Assembly (NCBI GenBank): GCA_022410635.1
Contig: JAJVDF010000358.1
Location: 493,422 to 557,421 of the forward strand
From: Tretioscincus oriximinensis
Lineage: Eukaryota; Chordata; Lepidosauria; Squamata; Gymnophthalmidae
Reading direction: 5' to 3'
Length of the DNA: 64,000 bases
Shown: in pieces, positions 34,837-46,225 of the stretch
How the letters are laid out: each line of letters begins with the position of its first letter
Position numbering within the stretch: position 1 is the stretch's first letter
The notes under the pieces: model-generated
The model's database searches: none
Seen by the model: the letters and a program-made list of their open reading frames with translations, nothing else
Told to the model about the DNA's origin: nothing
Position numbers and translations under genes: made by a program

Positions 34837-34997
34837 ATTCATTAAACATTGAAGGTAGTACTCCACAACGTTATCATGGTGAGAACATTAAAACCCTTCC
34901 TAAGCAGGATCTGTACAGAATTCATAGTCTAACAGCTCTTTTCATCTGTTTGCCTTTGGTAGCTATTCTGGTTTTCTTCATCTGTTGTCTTTGCAAG
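34837..34997 (+). pseudogene. Decayed partial copy of the downstream LRR receptor gene
   Basis: About 160 bases align without gaps to 36491-36651 of the LRR gene (constant offset 1654) at roughly 90% identity by eye. The part copied encodes the end of the LRR C-terminal cap and the transmembrane segment (in frame: ENIKTLPKQDLYRIHSLTAL, then FICLPLVAILVFFI). Two cap cysteines are lost (C208 to G, C228 to Y), a one-base shift breaks the frame at the left edge, and the reading ends 19 codons after CLCK at a TAG (35052). No other part of the gene is detected nearby, so this is a remnant of a tandem duplication. Confidence 0.8.
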
Positions 34998-35319
34998 CAC
35001 AACTTGTACATGGATAATGTAGTAGGGCTTTTCCTGCACCTACCTGGAATTTAGATCAATGTGGAATCCATCCCTTTCCAAACCCTCCTGCATGCTGGAA
35101 AGGGGAAGTCCTCCTGACTATTCCACCATTCCCAATGGTAAGGAGGGTGAAAACNTGGGATCAGGCCTTTTGGGGATGGACCTTACACTGTCGCATGATC
35201 CCCTTCCTGAGACACATCAGGTTNCTTCATTGTGGCTTCTGGGTTCTAAAGATGCTACATCTTTAGAAACTTTCTAGATTTGTATTACTTTGCCCTGGTC
35301 TTTGATTTGGCAAATAGCA

Positions 35320-35714
35320 GGCACGGATAGCTCAGTCACTAAGGAATCCGTCTCTCATCTGGGAGATGGTGTTTCGAAGCCCTGTGTCGGACATGGGGAG
35401 GAGTGAGCTCCTTCCACTAGCCTGTAGTTCTAGCCAACCCAGCTATTCGAAAGCAAGAACTGCAAGAAATTGCAACTGACTGCAAGTAGATACATGGGAA
35501 CAACCACAGCCTGGTGGAGAAGATAGAATGTCAGCCTTCGGGCAAAATACCCTTATAAGCCGCTTTGAGTCCCTTTGAAAGGTGAGAAAAGCGGGATATA
35601 AGGACCCAGTTCTTCTTCTTCTTCTTCTTCTTCTTCTTCTTCTTCTTCTTCTTCTTCTTCTTCTTCTTCTTCTTCTTCTTCTTCTTCTTCTTCTTCTTCT
35701 TCTTCTTCTTCTTC
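35320..35714 (+). mobile_element. tRNA-derived SINE (SINE-1) with a long (TTC)n tail
   Basis: Head GGCACGGATAGCTCAGTCAC, B-box-like GTTTCGAAGCC, and body as in the copy at 16.5 kb. It ends in about 35 uninterrupted TTC units (35611-35714). The tail produces poly-Leu and poly-Arg open frames that are not genes. It ends 170 bases before the LRR gene. Confidence 0.8.
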
Positions 35715-35886
35715 CTTCCCCCACTTTCACTGTTGTTATTTCTATTGACTGTATTTTGTTTTTATAGTTCTTGTATTCTGTTTTTATGATAATGACCTGC
35801 CCTGAAACCTTTGTTTAAAGGGAGGGATAAAATCCAAATAAATAAGTAAATTAATAAATTGTCATAAAGATCCAACTCGTAAGCTG

Positions 35887-37152
35887 ATGAGGACTCTGCT
35901 ACTTGCTCTCTCTTTTATCTTAGGTGAGAAAAGCTGGATGATCATATTGTTTATCGAAGGTCTCGTAGCAGTACAACTCGCATCAGGCACTCTGGAAGAC
36001 GCATGCAACTGTAGCATCTTTATCGATTTTGAGGAAGTGCAGTCCAGACCACTTTTTGAAATGTGCTGCTTGAATTTCTCTGGGATTCAAATGACCACCT
36101 TGGATTGGAGCACCTTTTCCACAGTGTCTGGCTTGAAAGAGCTCTACCTATCAAGTTGTGGCATTTCAGATATAGTCAACGTAGGTGATGGTTCGTCTAC
36201 ATTGGAGATTCTATACCTGGATCATAACCAATTAAGTGAGCTCCCAGACAATTTCCTCAGAAACGCCCCCCGTTTGCATATCATTCATTTGGAGAACAAT
36301 CAAATCCAGAAGTTACCTGAAACATTCCTGCAGACATCTGACCAAATTCAGAAGATCCGGTTAGACTTCAATAATTTAACTTCGCTTCCTCCAGGGATTT
36401 TCAAACCCTCTCTGCACACTCTAAGTCTTGCTAACAATAGCTGGGACTGCACCTGTACCTTTCTCCAAGCTATCGAAAAATATCTGGTTGATTCATTAAA
36501 CGTTGAATGTAGTACTCCAGAACGTTATCATGGTGAGAACATTAAAACCCTTCCTAAGCAGGAGCTGTGCAGAATTCATAGTCTAACAGCTCTTTTCATC
36601 TGCTTGCCGTTGGTAGCTATTCTGGTTTTCTTCATCTGGTGCCTTTGCAAACAGCGGCAAAAGACTGGCTATACAATTCATAGTGGGAAGAACGCCCGTC
36701 TGGCTACAGTAGAAAAGAATGGTGCTAAAGGATCAGGTGACCATCACAGCTATGCCCCATGTGATCTATCAGTCATACCAGCAGAGAATGAGAAGAACAT
36801 ATTGTTGAAGAACCAAGTCTTGCTTAAACCTTCAATTGCATTATTAGGGAGTAATAGGGACCTCTATGAGGAAGTGGAGATCAAACTGGGAGCTTCTGAT
36901 GATTCTTTGGTGCTGACCAATGAAGTTCTTGACCATGACAAATCAGATGCTCCAAAAGAGGACATTGCTAAGGAGGGCTCCATAGGTGGAGAGGCTGAAG
37001 TAGAAACAGTCAGTGTGACAGATGTTTTGAAGGATTCCACTGATCGTGAGAAGCTTTACATGAATCAGTCAGTGGATTATTATAACTTGGTTCCTGGGAT
37101 TGAACTGGAGGACTCGGACCACATGGAATATGAGAATATTGATCTTTGCTAG
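35887..37152 (+). CDS. Single-pass leucine-rich-repeat receptor-like protein, unrecognised
   Basis: An uninterrupted 421-codon frame. N-terminal hydrophobic stretch (about residues 1-34, likely signal peptide); LRR N-terminal cap with cysteines at 40, 42, 60 and 61; about five LRRs (84-187: LKELYL, LEILYLDHNQL, LHIIHLENNQI, IQKIRLDFNNL, LHTLSLANN); LRR C-terminal cap with C188, C190, C208 and C228; transmembrane helix 232-254; cytoplasmic tail of about 167 residues. Sequons occur at N41, N63, N163 and N183. The tail is acidic and has tyrosine motifs YEEV (327), YMNQ (391), YYNL (398) and YENI (415); YxN is the Grb2-SH2 binding pattern. Start: ATG 35887 opens the frame, but 'ctctcttttatcttag' at 35909-35924 looks like a splice acceptor, and ATG 35938 would then start a protein of 404 residues. 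Role unknown; by architecture a type I plasma-membrane receptor signalling through tail phosphotyrosines. Confidence 0.75.
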   Translation: MRTLLLALSFILGEKSWMIILFIEGLVAVQLASGTLEDACNCSIFIDFEEVQSRPLFEMCCLNFSGIQMTTLDWSTFSTVSGLKELYLSSCGISDIVNVGDGSSTLEILYLDHNQLSELPDNFLRNAPRLHIIHLENNQIQKLPETFLQTSDQIQKIRLDFNNLTSLPPGIFKPSLHTLSLANNSWDCTCTFLQAIEKYLVDSLNVECSTPERYHGENIKTLPKQELCRIHSLTALFICLPLVAILVFFIWCLCKQRQKTGYTIHSGKNARLATVEKNGAKGSGDHHSYAPCDLSVIPAENEKNILLKNQVLLKPSIALLGSNRDLYEEVEIKLGASDDSLVLTNEVLDHDKSDAPKEDIAKEGSIGGEAEVETVSVTDVLKDSTDREKLYMNQSVDYYNLVPGIELEDSDHMEYENIDLC

Positions 37153-37212
37153 GGCTGCCTATCAAAGCTGGAAAATCCAAATTTGTAATAAGGGCTACTA
37201 TTTCTCTAGTCT

Positions 37213-37218
37213 ATTAAA
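37213..37218 (+). promoter_or_regulatory. Possible polyadenylation signal for the LRR gene
   Basis: ATTAAA 61 bases after the stop codon, the commonest variant of AATAAA. No canonical AATAAA is closer. Confidence 0.35.
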
Positions 37219-37219
37219 G

Positions 37220-37775
37220 GGGATACTAGACTCAAATGTTACTCAGAGTCCTTAAATATGAGGTGTTCTTTGCAAATCACATGAGATTCTGTGGAAATCA
37301 TGGCTTCCATATTAGGGACAATATGCACAGTGGTTCTTCAAACGCAACTGCTCAGACCCTCCAATCATACTCCCTCCCTCTGTCATCACTAGAGAACATG
37401 ATGGCCAACTTTTGTAGAACCCAGTGTGATGGTTTTTGTGTATGCTCACNTATACTTTTGTGCTTCCATTGCTTATCAGTTGTTTTGCTTGTTGCCACTG
37501 ATCTGTAGTGTGATGTCTTCTGCTCCTCCCAGCCCGTTGGTTTTAAGTTTTATTCCTCTGTGTTTGGTCCTTGGAATGAAATGGCCATATTCTATTCTCA
37601 AGGACAAAAGAAATGTTGAGTTGGAGTGTGGCAGAAGCTTTCAACAATTTGTAGGAATCTGGGCATATGGACCATATGACTTCCAGTTCCTTTCTACCTC
37701 TTCAAAGCTATAAATGTTTCAAGCAAAAGTCAAAATGCCATATTACTCAGTTTTTTTCTTAGGAAAAAACACACA
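37220..37775. other. Downstream of the LRR gene, no further gene seen
   Basis: Possibly 3' UTR sequence if the ATTAAA at 37213 is not used. No other feature recognised. Confidence 0.35.
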
Positions 37776-37779
37776 GGCC

Positions 37780-37895
37780 CAGTCCCCGCTGAGCCTTATT
37801 CTAGGCTGCATTTCAGAATAGGAGTCTGGAACCTGGATGGCCAAGTTCTGNCCAAAGATAGAATCCAGAATCGGATTCAGTGGGGACAGGACCAC
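37780..37895. repeat. Fold-back repeat family B, compact copy
   Basis: 'gtccccgctgagccttattc' at the left and 'atcggattcagtggggac' at the right are inverted repeats, giving the clearest termini of this family. Confidence 0.65.
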
Positions 37896-38535
37896 AGAAN
37901 AGAAGCTTGGAGGTAGAGGAAGAACCTCCTACTTACAGTCACATGAGTAAGGCTACTTTGAGATAGCAATAGGCAATGTGAAATGTGCAAGATACGTAAT
38001 TACCACTTGTTGTTCTACCCAGCAGCCACAAGGAGCAACACTGTGCCCGACTCATTGTCTAGTGAACAGTTTTCACAATCAGAATGACGGGGTACTGGAA
38101 TCCGGAACCACACACATTAGTCCAGATGTCATGGGGCCAAAAGAGGTGGGGGAGTGGGACGGGAAACAAAAGAATGGGCACGACCGGGCCATGTGAGAAT
38201 TCCCTCCATATGAGTTTTTGTAAGAGTTTCTGTGTTTGATTTTATGCTATCACTGATCCAGATGCCATTTTGGGCTAGCACAGGTGTTGCTGTAGCCTGT
38301 GCTACTTTGAATGGTAGGTCCTTTAAACTGTAATTTAGGACAGAATAAGGCCAAGTGTGAATCAGGCCTAAATGTAGAGTCTGGAAAGTCCAGCAGATGG
38401 CAGAATGTCACCAACCTTGATTGATCTTGAAAAGCTGAACAAGTCAGACCAGATATTTGGGTGGGAAATGTGCAGGACATTCTGGGGGGGANGGGATCCG
38501 AATAGAAGATAGTCGTTAACCACTTCAGTATTGTT

Positions 38536-38722
38536 AGGCTGACCAGATGACCCCTTTTTNGGGGGGGGGGCTAGAAACCCAGTTTTGGAGTGCCTCATTT
38601 TTGCTGAGGAAATTTTTTTTGAAAAAAAATATTTTTTAATTTTTTTTACCCTCAGGAAAAACCAGGCGGCACCACAAAACTGGGTTTTCAACCCCCCCAA
38701 AAGGGGCCATCTGGTCAGCCTA
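38536..38722. mobile_element. Fold-back hAT MITE (family A), copy with 8-bp TSD
   Basis: AGGCTGACCAGATGACCCC to its inverse, flanked by GTATTGTT duplications (38528-38535 and 38723-38730). The first T of the usual TAGG end is shared with the flank. Confidence 0.78.
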
Positions 38723-38723
38723 G

Positions 38724-41070
38724 TATTGTTGCCAAGAAAGCTACATGAATTTATATAACTATCTTGGACATTACTACAAGTGCTACTAGCTCCTTTGTTG
38801 GACTTTCTACTAGGCTAACACGGCTATTTCTCTGAAAATTACTACAAAATAACTCCCATGAGCTTTTATATATATATAAAAAAATAAAAAACCAAAGTGT
38901 ACCTTTCCCCTTTGCCCCTTAAATCTGATTCTGTTATCTCTGTGGGCCTGAGCACACGAAGACTTATAACCAGGGATATAGGGTATCCCGGGTGTAAGCC
39001 ATTGCTCCCACAGGACACACCTACCCGAGTTATTGTGAGGCAATGGTGCCCTTCTCAAGACATGCACCACCACCANGGCAACATGTAGGATGCTGCCGTC
39101 ATGCTGACTATTGCCTGATTTGCTGCCAGGATCGTGATCTCGCGTGACTTCAGCTGAGATTTCGCCACGGCAACAAACGGCAACTTTTGNGAGTGGATTT
39201 GTGGCTCTACACCACAAAATCCAGAATATATTCAGTCTCAGAAGTTTCAGAATAAAGGAGGGCTGTAACGAGTTGAGCGCCTGGGTCGCCTGGACGGAGC
39301 TCCCATCCAGGCATTAATCTCTCATGTGCACAATCCCATAGATTCTGTTTACACCTAGTTCGCTCTCTAAGAAATGCCTCCTTTAAGAGCTCAGGTGGCT
39401 TTTGCAGTGGAGGGAGTGACATCTAGTGGAGAGCACCAAGGAGTTATCCAACATGTACTGTGCTTTCCTTTCATCTGCTATTTTAAATGTTTGAAAATGT
39501 ATAGGACTACTTTTAAATTACTTCGACTCTTTCAGTTCACTGCTGCAGTATTTCTTAATCTTGATCTGCAAAGATGATGGAGCCTCTTTGGGGGTTAAAG
39601 CTAAATACATTTTTTTAATTTTTTGCCTCATCTAATGCTATATCATTGGGGCAAAGAGAAACAAAAAATATTGATCTAATAAATAAAATTCCACAAACAC
39701 ATTTATTTTTTTAGACTTTGTGTTTTATGGGGACCTACCAGTAGACCATCAGGAGATCATTATTTAAACTTAGAAGTCATACCTGCCAAACATTTATTTA
39801 TATTGTGACCAGTACACCAGGACAGCGAGTGAACTAGGGGAAGCAAGAGCCCCTCCTGGAGCTCACCCATCGGAGGAATAGCACCACAGTTCTCTGATAT
39901 GTTTTCCACATTCGGTTGTTAGTCTGTTCCAGAAAGCTAGAAAATCTATTTGTATTATTGATCAAATTAGCACTTTGCCTGCAGACTAGTCCAAGCAATT
40001 AGCAGAAATGGAGCATTTGCACTGCTAATTACTCATTATTCCCCAATAATCTCAAAATCATACCATGAGCATCCTTGGTACCATCTGTGTTTACACAGTC
40101 CATTAATCATTCCCACACCCTGGAACATTCTTGCAGGAAATGCAAAGCCTGTATTCTAGTCTTTCTGTGTTCTACATGTCATGTGACATGTTTGTACCCA
40201 ATTTTCATAGCGAGTCAGCTTTGGCATGCAGAACACANAAAGGCTAGAATACAGCCTTCATATCTCCTACGTCTTCAGTGTGTGAGAAGGCAGGAAAATA
40301 ACCNCCTACTCAGCACGTACAAATAGTTCCTAGCAGCCATTCTTTGAAGTTAAGGGTAAAAAGTCTTTAATCCCAAACAAAGTTGCCAGAAACATATTGT
40401 GCTCAAATTAATTAACTGCAAAAGGAGAAATAATTGATCACAACTTGTGATATTATTCATTTCCTTCCAAATGAATTCTGCTGTATTGAGTGTTCCAGAA
40501 AGGAATTCTGGAAAAGAAATCGACCTTCAGGGTCTCTAACCCCAACCGTAGCATTTAAAAGGTGCTCTAATTCCAAGTTCCCNAGAAGAGTACGTTGGCA
40601 TTTGCTCAAAATGTTGAAATTATATATTTTGCTCTTTACCATCGTTTGTACAAAAGAACTCCACCTNTATTCTTATTCTATATGGTCTTTATTTATTTTT
40701 AAAGGGAAGAAATTATGACGAAGTGGTTGTGCTTATATTTTACCTTTTAAGTGTTCCACAGACAATTAAAGTTTTGTACTTCTGCTCTACTGTTGTTCTT
40801 GCTTTATCTTGCTGTGACCCAGTTGTAAACTCCTTCTTACCTTTTCTGCACTGGAACAAATATTCCAGAATAGGGACCTGCAGTTATATCTGAGATATAA
40901 TCTGAAATAAGGCCAAGTGCAGAAAGAACCTCTGATCCTTCTATACTTATTCATTCATTTACTCTCTCAATCACTAACACACAAGGTTACTGTTCCCATA
41001 ATGTATTTTTAATCTGTTTTCAGGTCTGAAGAACTGGAATAAATCGGGGGGAAACCTAACACCCCCCTTG
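38724..41070. other. Intergenic with minor repeat pieces, no gene seen
   Basis: A family D piece at about 38780-38836 ('gttggactttctactaggctaacacggc') and a family B piece at about 40850-40925 are present. Short frames lack domains. Nothing else is recognised. Confidence 0.4.
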
Positions 41071-41074
41071 TAAA

Positions 41075-42540
41075 TTGTTCAGGAATGAAGTTAGATTAAA
41101 AATATATGTTGGAATAACACCAAAGAGACACAAATGTGTTTACCTTCCCACCATATCTTTCAATGAGACATTTGTGTTGGCCTACACTTCTCATTCCCTC
41201 CAATTCGATGTCTGGCAGCTGATGTACTTCACAGAACTCTTCCCTCACTGTCCACCGTCATGGGCTTTAATCAAACTTGCTGATNTCTCCTCTTCAAAAC
41301 TCTCTTGTCACCCCCTGGCAATCAAGCTTCCCCTCAAGATCAAATCAATATCCAAAAACTTCCTTGTACTCTGAGAGTCTGGTCGCACTGGCGAAAATGT
41401 TTATCCCCTCCCCACTAATGCCCCTGAATGCTTCCTATGGTGCTCCAACTTCCTCCTGGCTCAAATGAGAAAGACTCTGGTCTTTACATAATATGAGATT
41501 TCCTTTCGGGCAACCTCACGAACGGGCAGCCTCCCTTGGCGAAATATCCTCTGCCACGGGCATCAACTGGCCTTCCAACTNGTTTGCCCCCACAGGTCTC
41601 CAGAATCACATCTCTAAACGCCATTCCAAAAATCTTCTCACAAGAGCCATCATGCCATGTGAACAAATTATAGATTTCATCCCACAAAAAGTGAAAGGTC
41701 TCTCAGCAAACAATTACTAGTCCCTTCTGGACACACAAAGCCCTATTACTGGTTTTAAGAGCTTCTGGGAGTAAGAATACGACATCACACCGGATCCCTG
41801 AAAATTTATTCAAGGCCCACAATTCCCAATCTGACAGGAATCTTTCCTTCTGCATCCTCTATACATGGTACGTCACCCCCACGTTCCTATACAAGTTAAA
41901 TAATAGCCTTAGCTCCAAATGCTGGCATGGCTGTGGTTCCCAGGTCAGCTTTGTCCACTTATGGTGGGATTTCCCATCAATACGCCCCTTCTGGGACATG
42001 CTCCATGAATCAATTGAAAAGATTTGTATATCAAATTTTCTCTCACTCCGGCTTTAGCCTTTCTCTTCTACTTTAAGGACCAAAAGCCCCAAAGTTTTGC
42101 AACCTCATCTTTCGTTTGCTGACAGTGGTGAAATTTGGGATTGCTAAACACTGGAGTTATCCCAAACCCAGTGGATTGACAAGATCTGGAACTTAATGCT
42201 TCTCAGATTTATTCACCTGCAAAAAATGCAGCATGTGGGGGTCTTTAGACCACCAAGAGAACTTAAAAATGGTCTCCATTAATTTGTGCAGCAAAGTCTG
42301 ATGATTCACTCAATCCAAACGTCACCCCCCCAGTCGTCATTCCTCAACAAGAAGCTGAGACAATCTATAACTTTTACTCCGACATTCAGAAATCTGTCCC
42401 TTCTCAGTAGATGACCAACGTTTACCAATCGTGCACCCTAATCTCCGGTTCCTCAGGCCTTCACCANCATGGACCGTGGCTTCCCACGATGTCAGCCACA
42501 GACTATGTTCAGCCAAGTCCTAATCAAGCTTTTACCCGNA
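41075..42540 (+). mobile_element. Old L1-type LINE ORF2 3' fragment
   Basis: Broken frames read as the ORF2 C-terminal region of an L1 element. The clearest block, near 41860-42050, is LYTWYVTPTFLYKLNNSLSS then KCWHGCG, followed by FVHLWWDFPSIRPFWDML. That is the C-W-R-C-G..H.WW.CP..FW pattern typical of vertebrate L1. Upstream frames (41075-41720) carry other ORF2-like pieces with stops and shifts. It is dead. Confidence 0.6.
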
Positions 42541-42578
42541 TGTAAATTTCATTTATTTTACCTTTTAACTGTTTCCAT

Positions 42579-42634
42579 GTATGCTGCTCAAAACAATTAT
42601 GGGAACACTTTAACGTAACAGTTTGAGCAGTATA
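42579..42634. mobile_element. Tiny Tc1-like MITE
   Basis: 56 bases bounded by TATGCTGCTCAAAAC and GTTTGAGCAGTATA (inverted), with TA at both ends. A similar 70-base unit lies at 57646-57715. The terminal TACTGCTCAAAA.AATTAAGGG motif resembles Tc1-type inverted repeats. Confidence 0.6.
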
Positions 42635-42974
42635 TTTTACTTTTGGATTATTCAAGTTTGTAGTGTTTATATCTCAAATAAAAAGTTTATTTTTTATAAA
42701 ATGAGATGTTTGTGTGAGCAGTTTTAAGTTTAATTTAAATTAAAATCACAATAATTGAGATATGGTGACAGATCTTAATTCATCTTCAAAAGCTCAGGTG
42801 CGAGGTGTTACTGTAACAACAAAGTGAAGCATTAGAGGAACTGACAGAAAATCCTGCAGATCACAAAATATGTCAATGTGTTATGACATCTTTGCATGTG
42901 ATGACAATACAGGATCCTGTGCTTCCAGGTTCAGAGAAAACCGGGCACTGAAAGTATACAGGTACAAGGGATGC

Positions 42975-43195
42975 ACCTAGAGCCAGTCTGGTCTTTTGGT
43001 TAGAGTGTCAATCTCTTACTTGATAGGCTTTCAGTTCAATTCCACATTCCTCCATGAGGCCAGCTGGGTGATCTTGGGCTGGTCACAGTTCTTCAGCCCC
43101 ATCTACTTCACATGGTGTCTGTTGTGANGAGAAAGACAAAAGGTTATAAAGCCACTTTGATTCCCTTCAGGTTAANAAAAATGGAGTATAAAAGC
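42975..43195 (+). mobile_element. SINE-2, degenerate copy
   Basis: 'agccagtctggtcttttggt' with 'tagagtgtcaatctctta', a weak B box 'agttcaattccac', then 'gccagctgggtgatcttggg'. It parallels the copy at 20.0 kb. Confidence 0.65.
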
Positions 43196-43319
43196 CAAAG
43201 CTGTATCCACACAGCAGTAGTTTATTCTGTAATTTCACGATCATCTGGTTCATCGGTTCTCTAAGTTTGATGGGCCTTGTTCATACCCTTGTCTGTATTT
43301 GTTATTCTGTCACCTCCTG

Positions 43320-44045
43320 ACATTTATTTATTTATTTATTTATACTTATACCCCGCCCTATACCCGAAGGTCTCAGGGCGGCAAAAACAGTAAAACATCA
43401 ATACAAAAATTAAAAAAGTATAAAACAATATTAAAAGTAGGGATAGAGATGGCATTTCTTCAGCCAAAGGCCAGGCAAAAGAGGTGCGTCTTCAAGGACC
43501 TTCTAAAAGAATACAACGATGATGATAGACGCACCTCGAGGGGGAGACTGTTCCAAAGACAAGGGGCAACCACTGAGAAGGCCCTAACCCGGGTTCCCAC
43601 TCCACTGGCTGTTGAAAGGGGTGGTACAACCAGGAGGGCCTCTCCTGCAGATCTTAAGGCACGGGCAGGTTGGTATGGAAGAAGGNGTTCCCTTAGATAT
43701 TTGGGGCCCAAGTTATTTAGGGCCTTGTAAGTTAAAGTCAAAACCTTGAATTGGGCTCGGTAGNGAATGGGCAGCCAGTGCAGCTCTTTCAAGACCGGTG
43801 TGATGTGTGTCCGGCCAGCTGTCCCTGTCAGCAGTCTAGCGGCTGCATTCTGCACCAGCTGCAGCTTCCGAACCGTTTTCAAGGGCAGCCCCATATAGAG
43901 CGCATTACAATAGTCCAATCTGGAAGTTACCAGAGCATGGATTACTGTGGCTAAATCATCCCTGTTCAGAAGTGGCCGTAACTGGCGAACCAGACGTAAC
44001 TGGAAATAGGCACTCCTGGCCACTGCCTCCACCTGATTTTCAAGT
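43320..44045 (-). mobile_element. L2-like LINE, longest reverse-transcriptase fragment
   Basis: The minus strand encodes about 190 uninterrupted codons (44032-43460): RLDYCNALYMGLPLKTVRKL, QLVQNAAARLLTGTAGRTHI, TPVLKELHWLPI, FKVLTLTYKALN and LWNSLPLEVR. The 3' tail runs to 43320 and ends in TAAA repeats. The open frame and its close match to the copy at 23.1 kb suggest a fairly young insertion. It is not a host gene. Confidence 0.85.
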
Positions 44046-44084
44046 GTCAGTGCATGTCAGTTTTTACATGCATGCATTGTTGGG

Positions 44085-44405
44085 AACTATTCGGGGGAAA
44101 TCTCATGGCGAGAGCTCAAAAATCTCAAGCGTTTGAATCTTCTCCGTGCAGGCAAAGTGTGTGCAGAATCCTTTTGATGCCACTTCCAGTGGTGGGACAG
44201 GAAATGATGTCACTCTGGGTGCCATTCACGGAAGCAGAGACTGCTTCCATTTGTGATGTCACGTCTGCCCTCAGGTGCCCTTTCTGGAAGCAGGGGGCAG
44301 CCCCAGTAAAACCCTCTTAGATCACTGTAAGAGAATTCATACTTCATACGAGAACAGACAATCTCACAAAGCATCAGAAATTCTCATACGACTCCCAGCC
44401 CTGCA
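44085..44405. repeat. Family C repeat
   Basis: Begins CATTGTTGGGAAC, ends GACTCCCAGCCCTG. Contains 'aaatgatgtcactctgggtg' and 'tgtgatgtcacgtctgcc'. Confidence 0.55.
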
Positions 44406-44518
44406 TTTTGTTTGCTGTTTGCCGATAAGAGGAAGTCCATTTACTTCCTCCTTCCAATTTGCTGTCAAATTCCTTTGCCTTTCACCCACGCAGTTTCTTG
44501 TCAATATCTACACATCAA

Positions 44519-45455
44519 AGCCTTCTCTCAATATACATATTTATAAATGACCTGGATGGGGGAATTGAAGGAAAACTTATCAGATTTGCTGTTGACACAA
44601 AGTTAGGAGGGGTTGCTAATACTAAGCAAGATAGAGAAAGGATTAAAAAAGATCTAGACAAGCTGGAACAGTGGGCAGAAACTAACAGAATGGTATTTAA
44701 TAAAGAGAAATGCAAGATTCTACATCTGCAAAAAAAATATGAAAACGGCATATATAGAATGGGAGGAATATGTCTGAGCAGCAGCACAGGTAAAAAGGAC
44801 CTGGGTATATTGGAAGATCACAGCCTAACCATGAGTCAACAGTGTGAAGCACCTCCAAAAAAGACAAACACAATCCTNGGGTGTATCAAGAGGAGCATAG
44901 AATCGCGATCACATGAAGTAATTATTTCTCTCTACAGTACTTTGGTATGACCACACTGGGATTACTGTGTTCACTTCTGGGAGCCCCAATTTAAAAAAAG
45001 ACATTGATAAACTAGAGCAAGTTCAAAAGAGAGTTACAAGGATGGTGTGTGGACTGGAATCCATCTCTTATGTGGGATGGTTAAAGGATCTAGTTTATTC
45101 TGCAAAAGAAAAGACTGAGAGGAGACCTGATAACAGTCTACAAATATCTGAAGGGCTGCCACATAGCAGAGGGATCAGCATTGGCACATGGAAGGACTAG
45201 AAACAAATGGATGAAACGGCAAGGGAGGAGATTCAGATTAGATATCAGAANAAACTTTCTAATAGTCAGGGTGATAAACNAGTGGAACAAGTTGCCACAG
45301 GAGGTGGTGCGTTTGCCTTCACTGGAAGTCTTCAAACGGAGGCTGGGCAGTCATCTGAATGGGATGGTTTAATGAGTCCTGCATTGAGCAGGAGGTTGAA
45401 CCCGATGACCCTGGAGGTCCCTTCCAACTCTATATTCCATGATTCTATGAATAAC
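44519..45455 (+). mobile_element. CR1 LINE, reverse-transcriptase C-terminal half and 3' end
   Basis: Reads INDLDGGIEGKLIRFAVDTK, LGGVANTKQDRERIKKDLDK, LEQWAETNRMVFNKEKCKIL and so on, with a frameshift near 44950 and another near 45090. It ends in 'tattccatgattctatga', the characteristic CR1 3' terminus. In the first block the usual catalytic ADD reads AVD, which together with the frameshifts shows it is inactive. This CR1 subfamily differs from the 'cttatgtt'-ended one. Confidence 0.85.
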
Positions 45456-46100
45456 TCTATATGCTAATTTGACAATGGATTTTCCCGCATAATCCGGCTA
45501 ATTGGCTTTAAAATCCGCAATCTGCCAGTTTGTATAACAACCTGGTGAGGCAAATGCAACAGAAACTCGACCTCCAAGCAGATAGCTAACCCGTCTGGAT
45601 GCAGCCTAGGAGATGGAAGATGGAGAAAAAATAAGTATTTGGAGACTACAGTTCCTTAGCTAATTTTTAGTGCTTTCTTCAGTGTAACAAGCTTAAAGGT
45701 GGTTCTTGATATGAAAAGTGAAGGCTTCCCTCAGTAGAGAACAAACCGGGCAGGTCCCTTGAAGAAGCACGACAGATTTACAAGCTGTAGCAACCGGTGC
45801 ATTTTTCTGTGGGATGATTTATGGCCTCACGAGATCACAAAACCATAAAATCATTACCTGTATAAAGTCAAGTTGGGTTTCCCAGGGGAACTGAGGTAGG
45901 CAAGTTCATTCTTTGGGGAAAACAGTTAACTATACAGGAACTGAAGCTGAACTTTATCAATGTTAATGCAATTCTACCACTAGCGTTTTAACTTCTTTTT
46001 TTTATTTGTGCTGGAAGATTTTGCTTTGAGAATTGGAGGAGAGACACACTAAATTTATTAATTAAAAAGAAGTCATGATTCAGGCAGGTACATGGTGGAA
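45456..46100. other. Intergenic, no gene seen
   Basis: No coding or repeat signal recognised. Confidence 0.35.
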
Positions 46101-46109
46101 GATTTTGCC

Positions 46110-46225
46110 TTCTGTTCCAAACTGCCCTGGTGCAATTGGTGGGCCAATGTGTGAGGCAAAATGCTGGCCAAGGTGGGCTCCAGCCCCATTCAGCAGGGCT
46201 CCTCTTATGTTCTTATGTTATGTAG
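46110..46225 (+). mobile_element. CR1-like LINE 3' end, short
   Basis: 'tgttccaaactgccctggtg' to 'ctcttatgttcttatg', only the last 110 bases of the element. Confidence 0.55.

Noticed and set aside
35443..35767. Poly-arginine / poly-leucine open frames
   Set aside because: Translation of the (TTC)n tail of a SINE.
43460..44032. A 190-residue minus-strand frame
   Set aside because: L2-like LINE reverse transcriptase, not a host gene.
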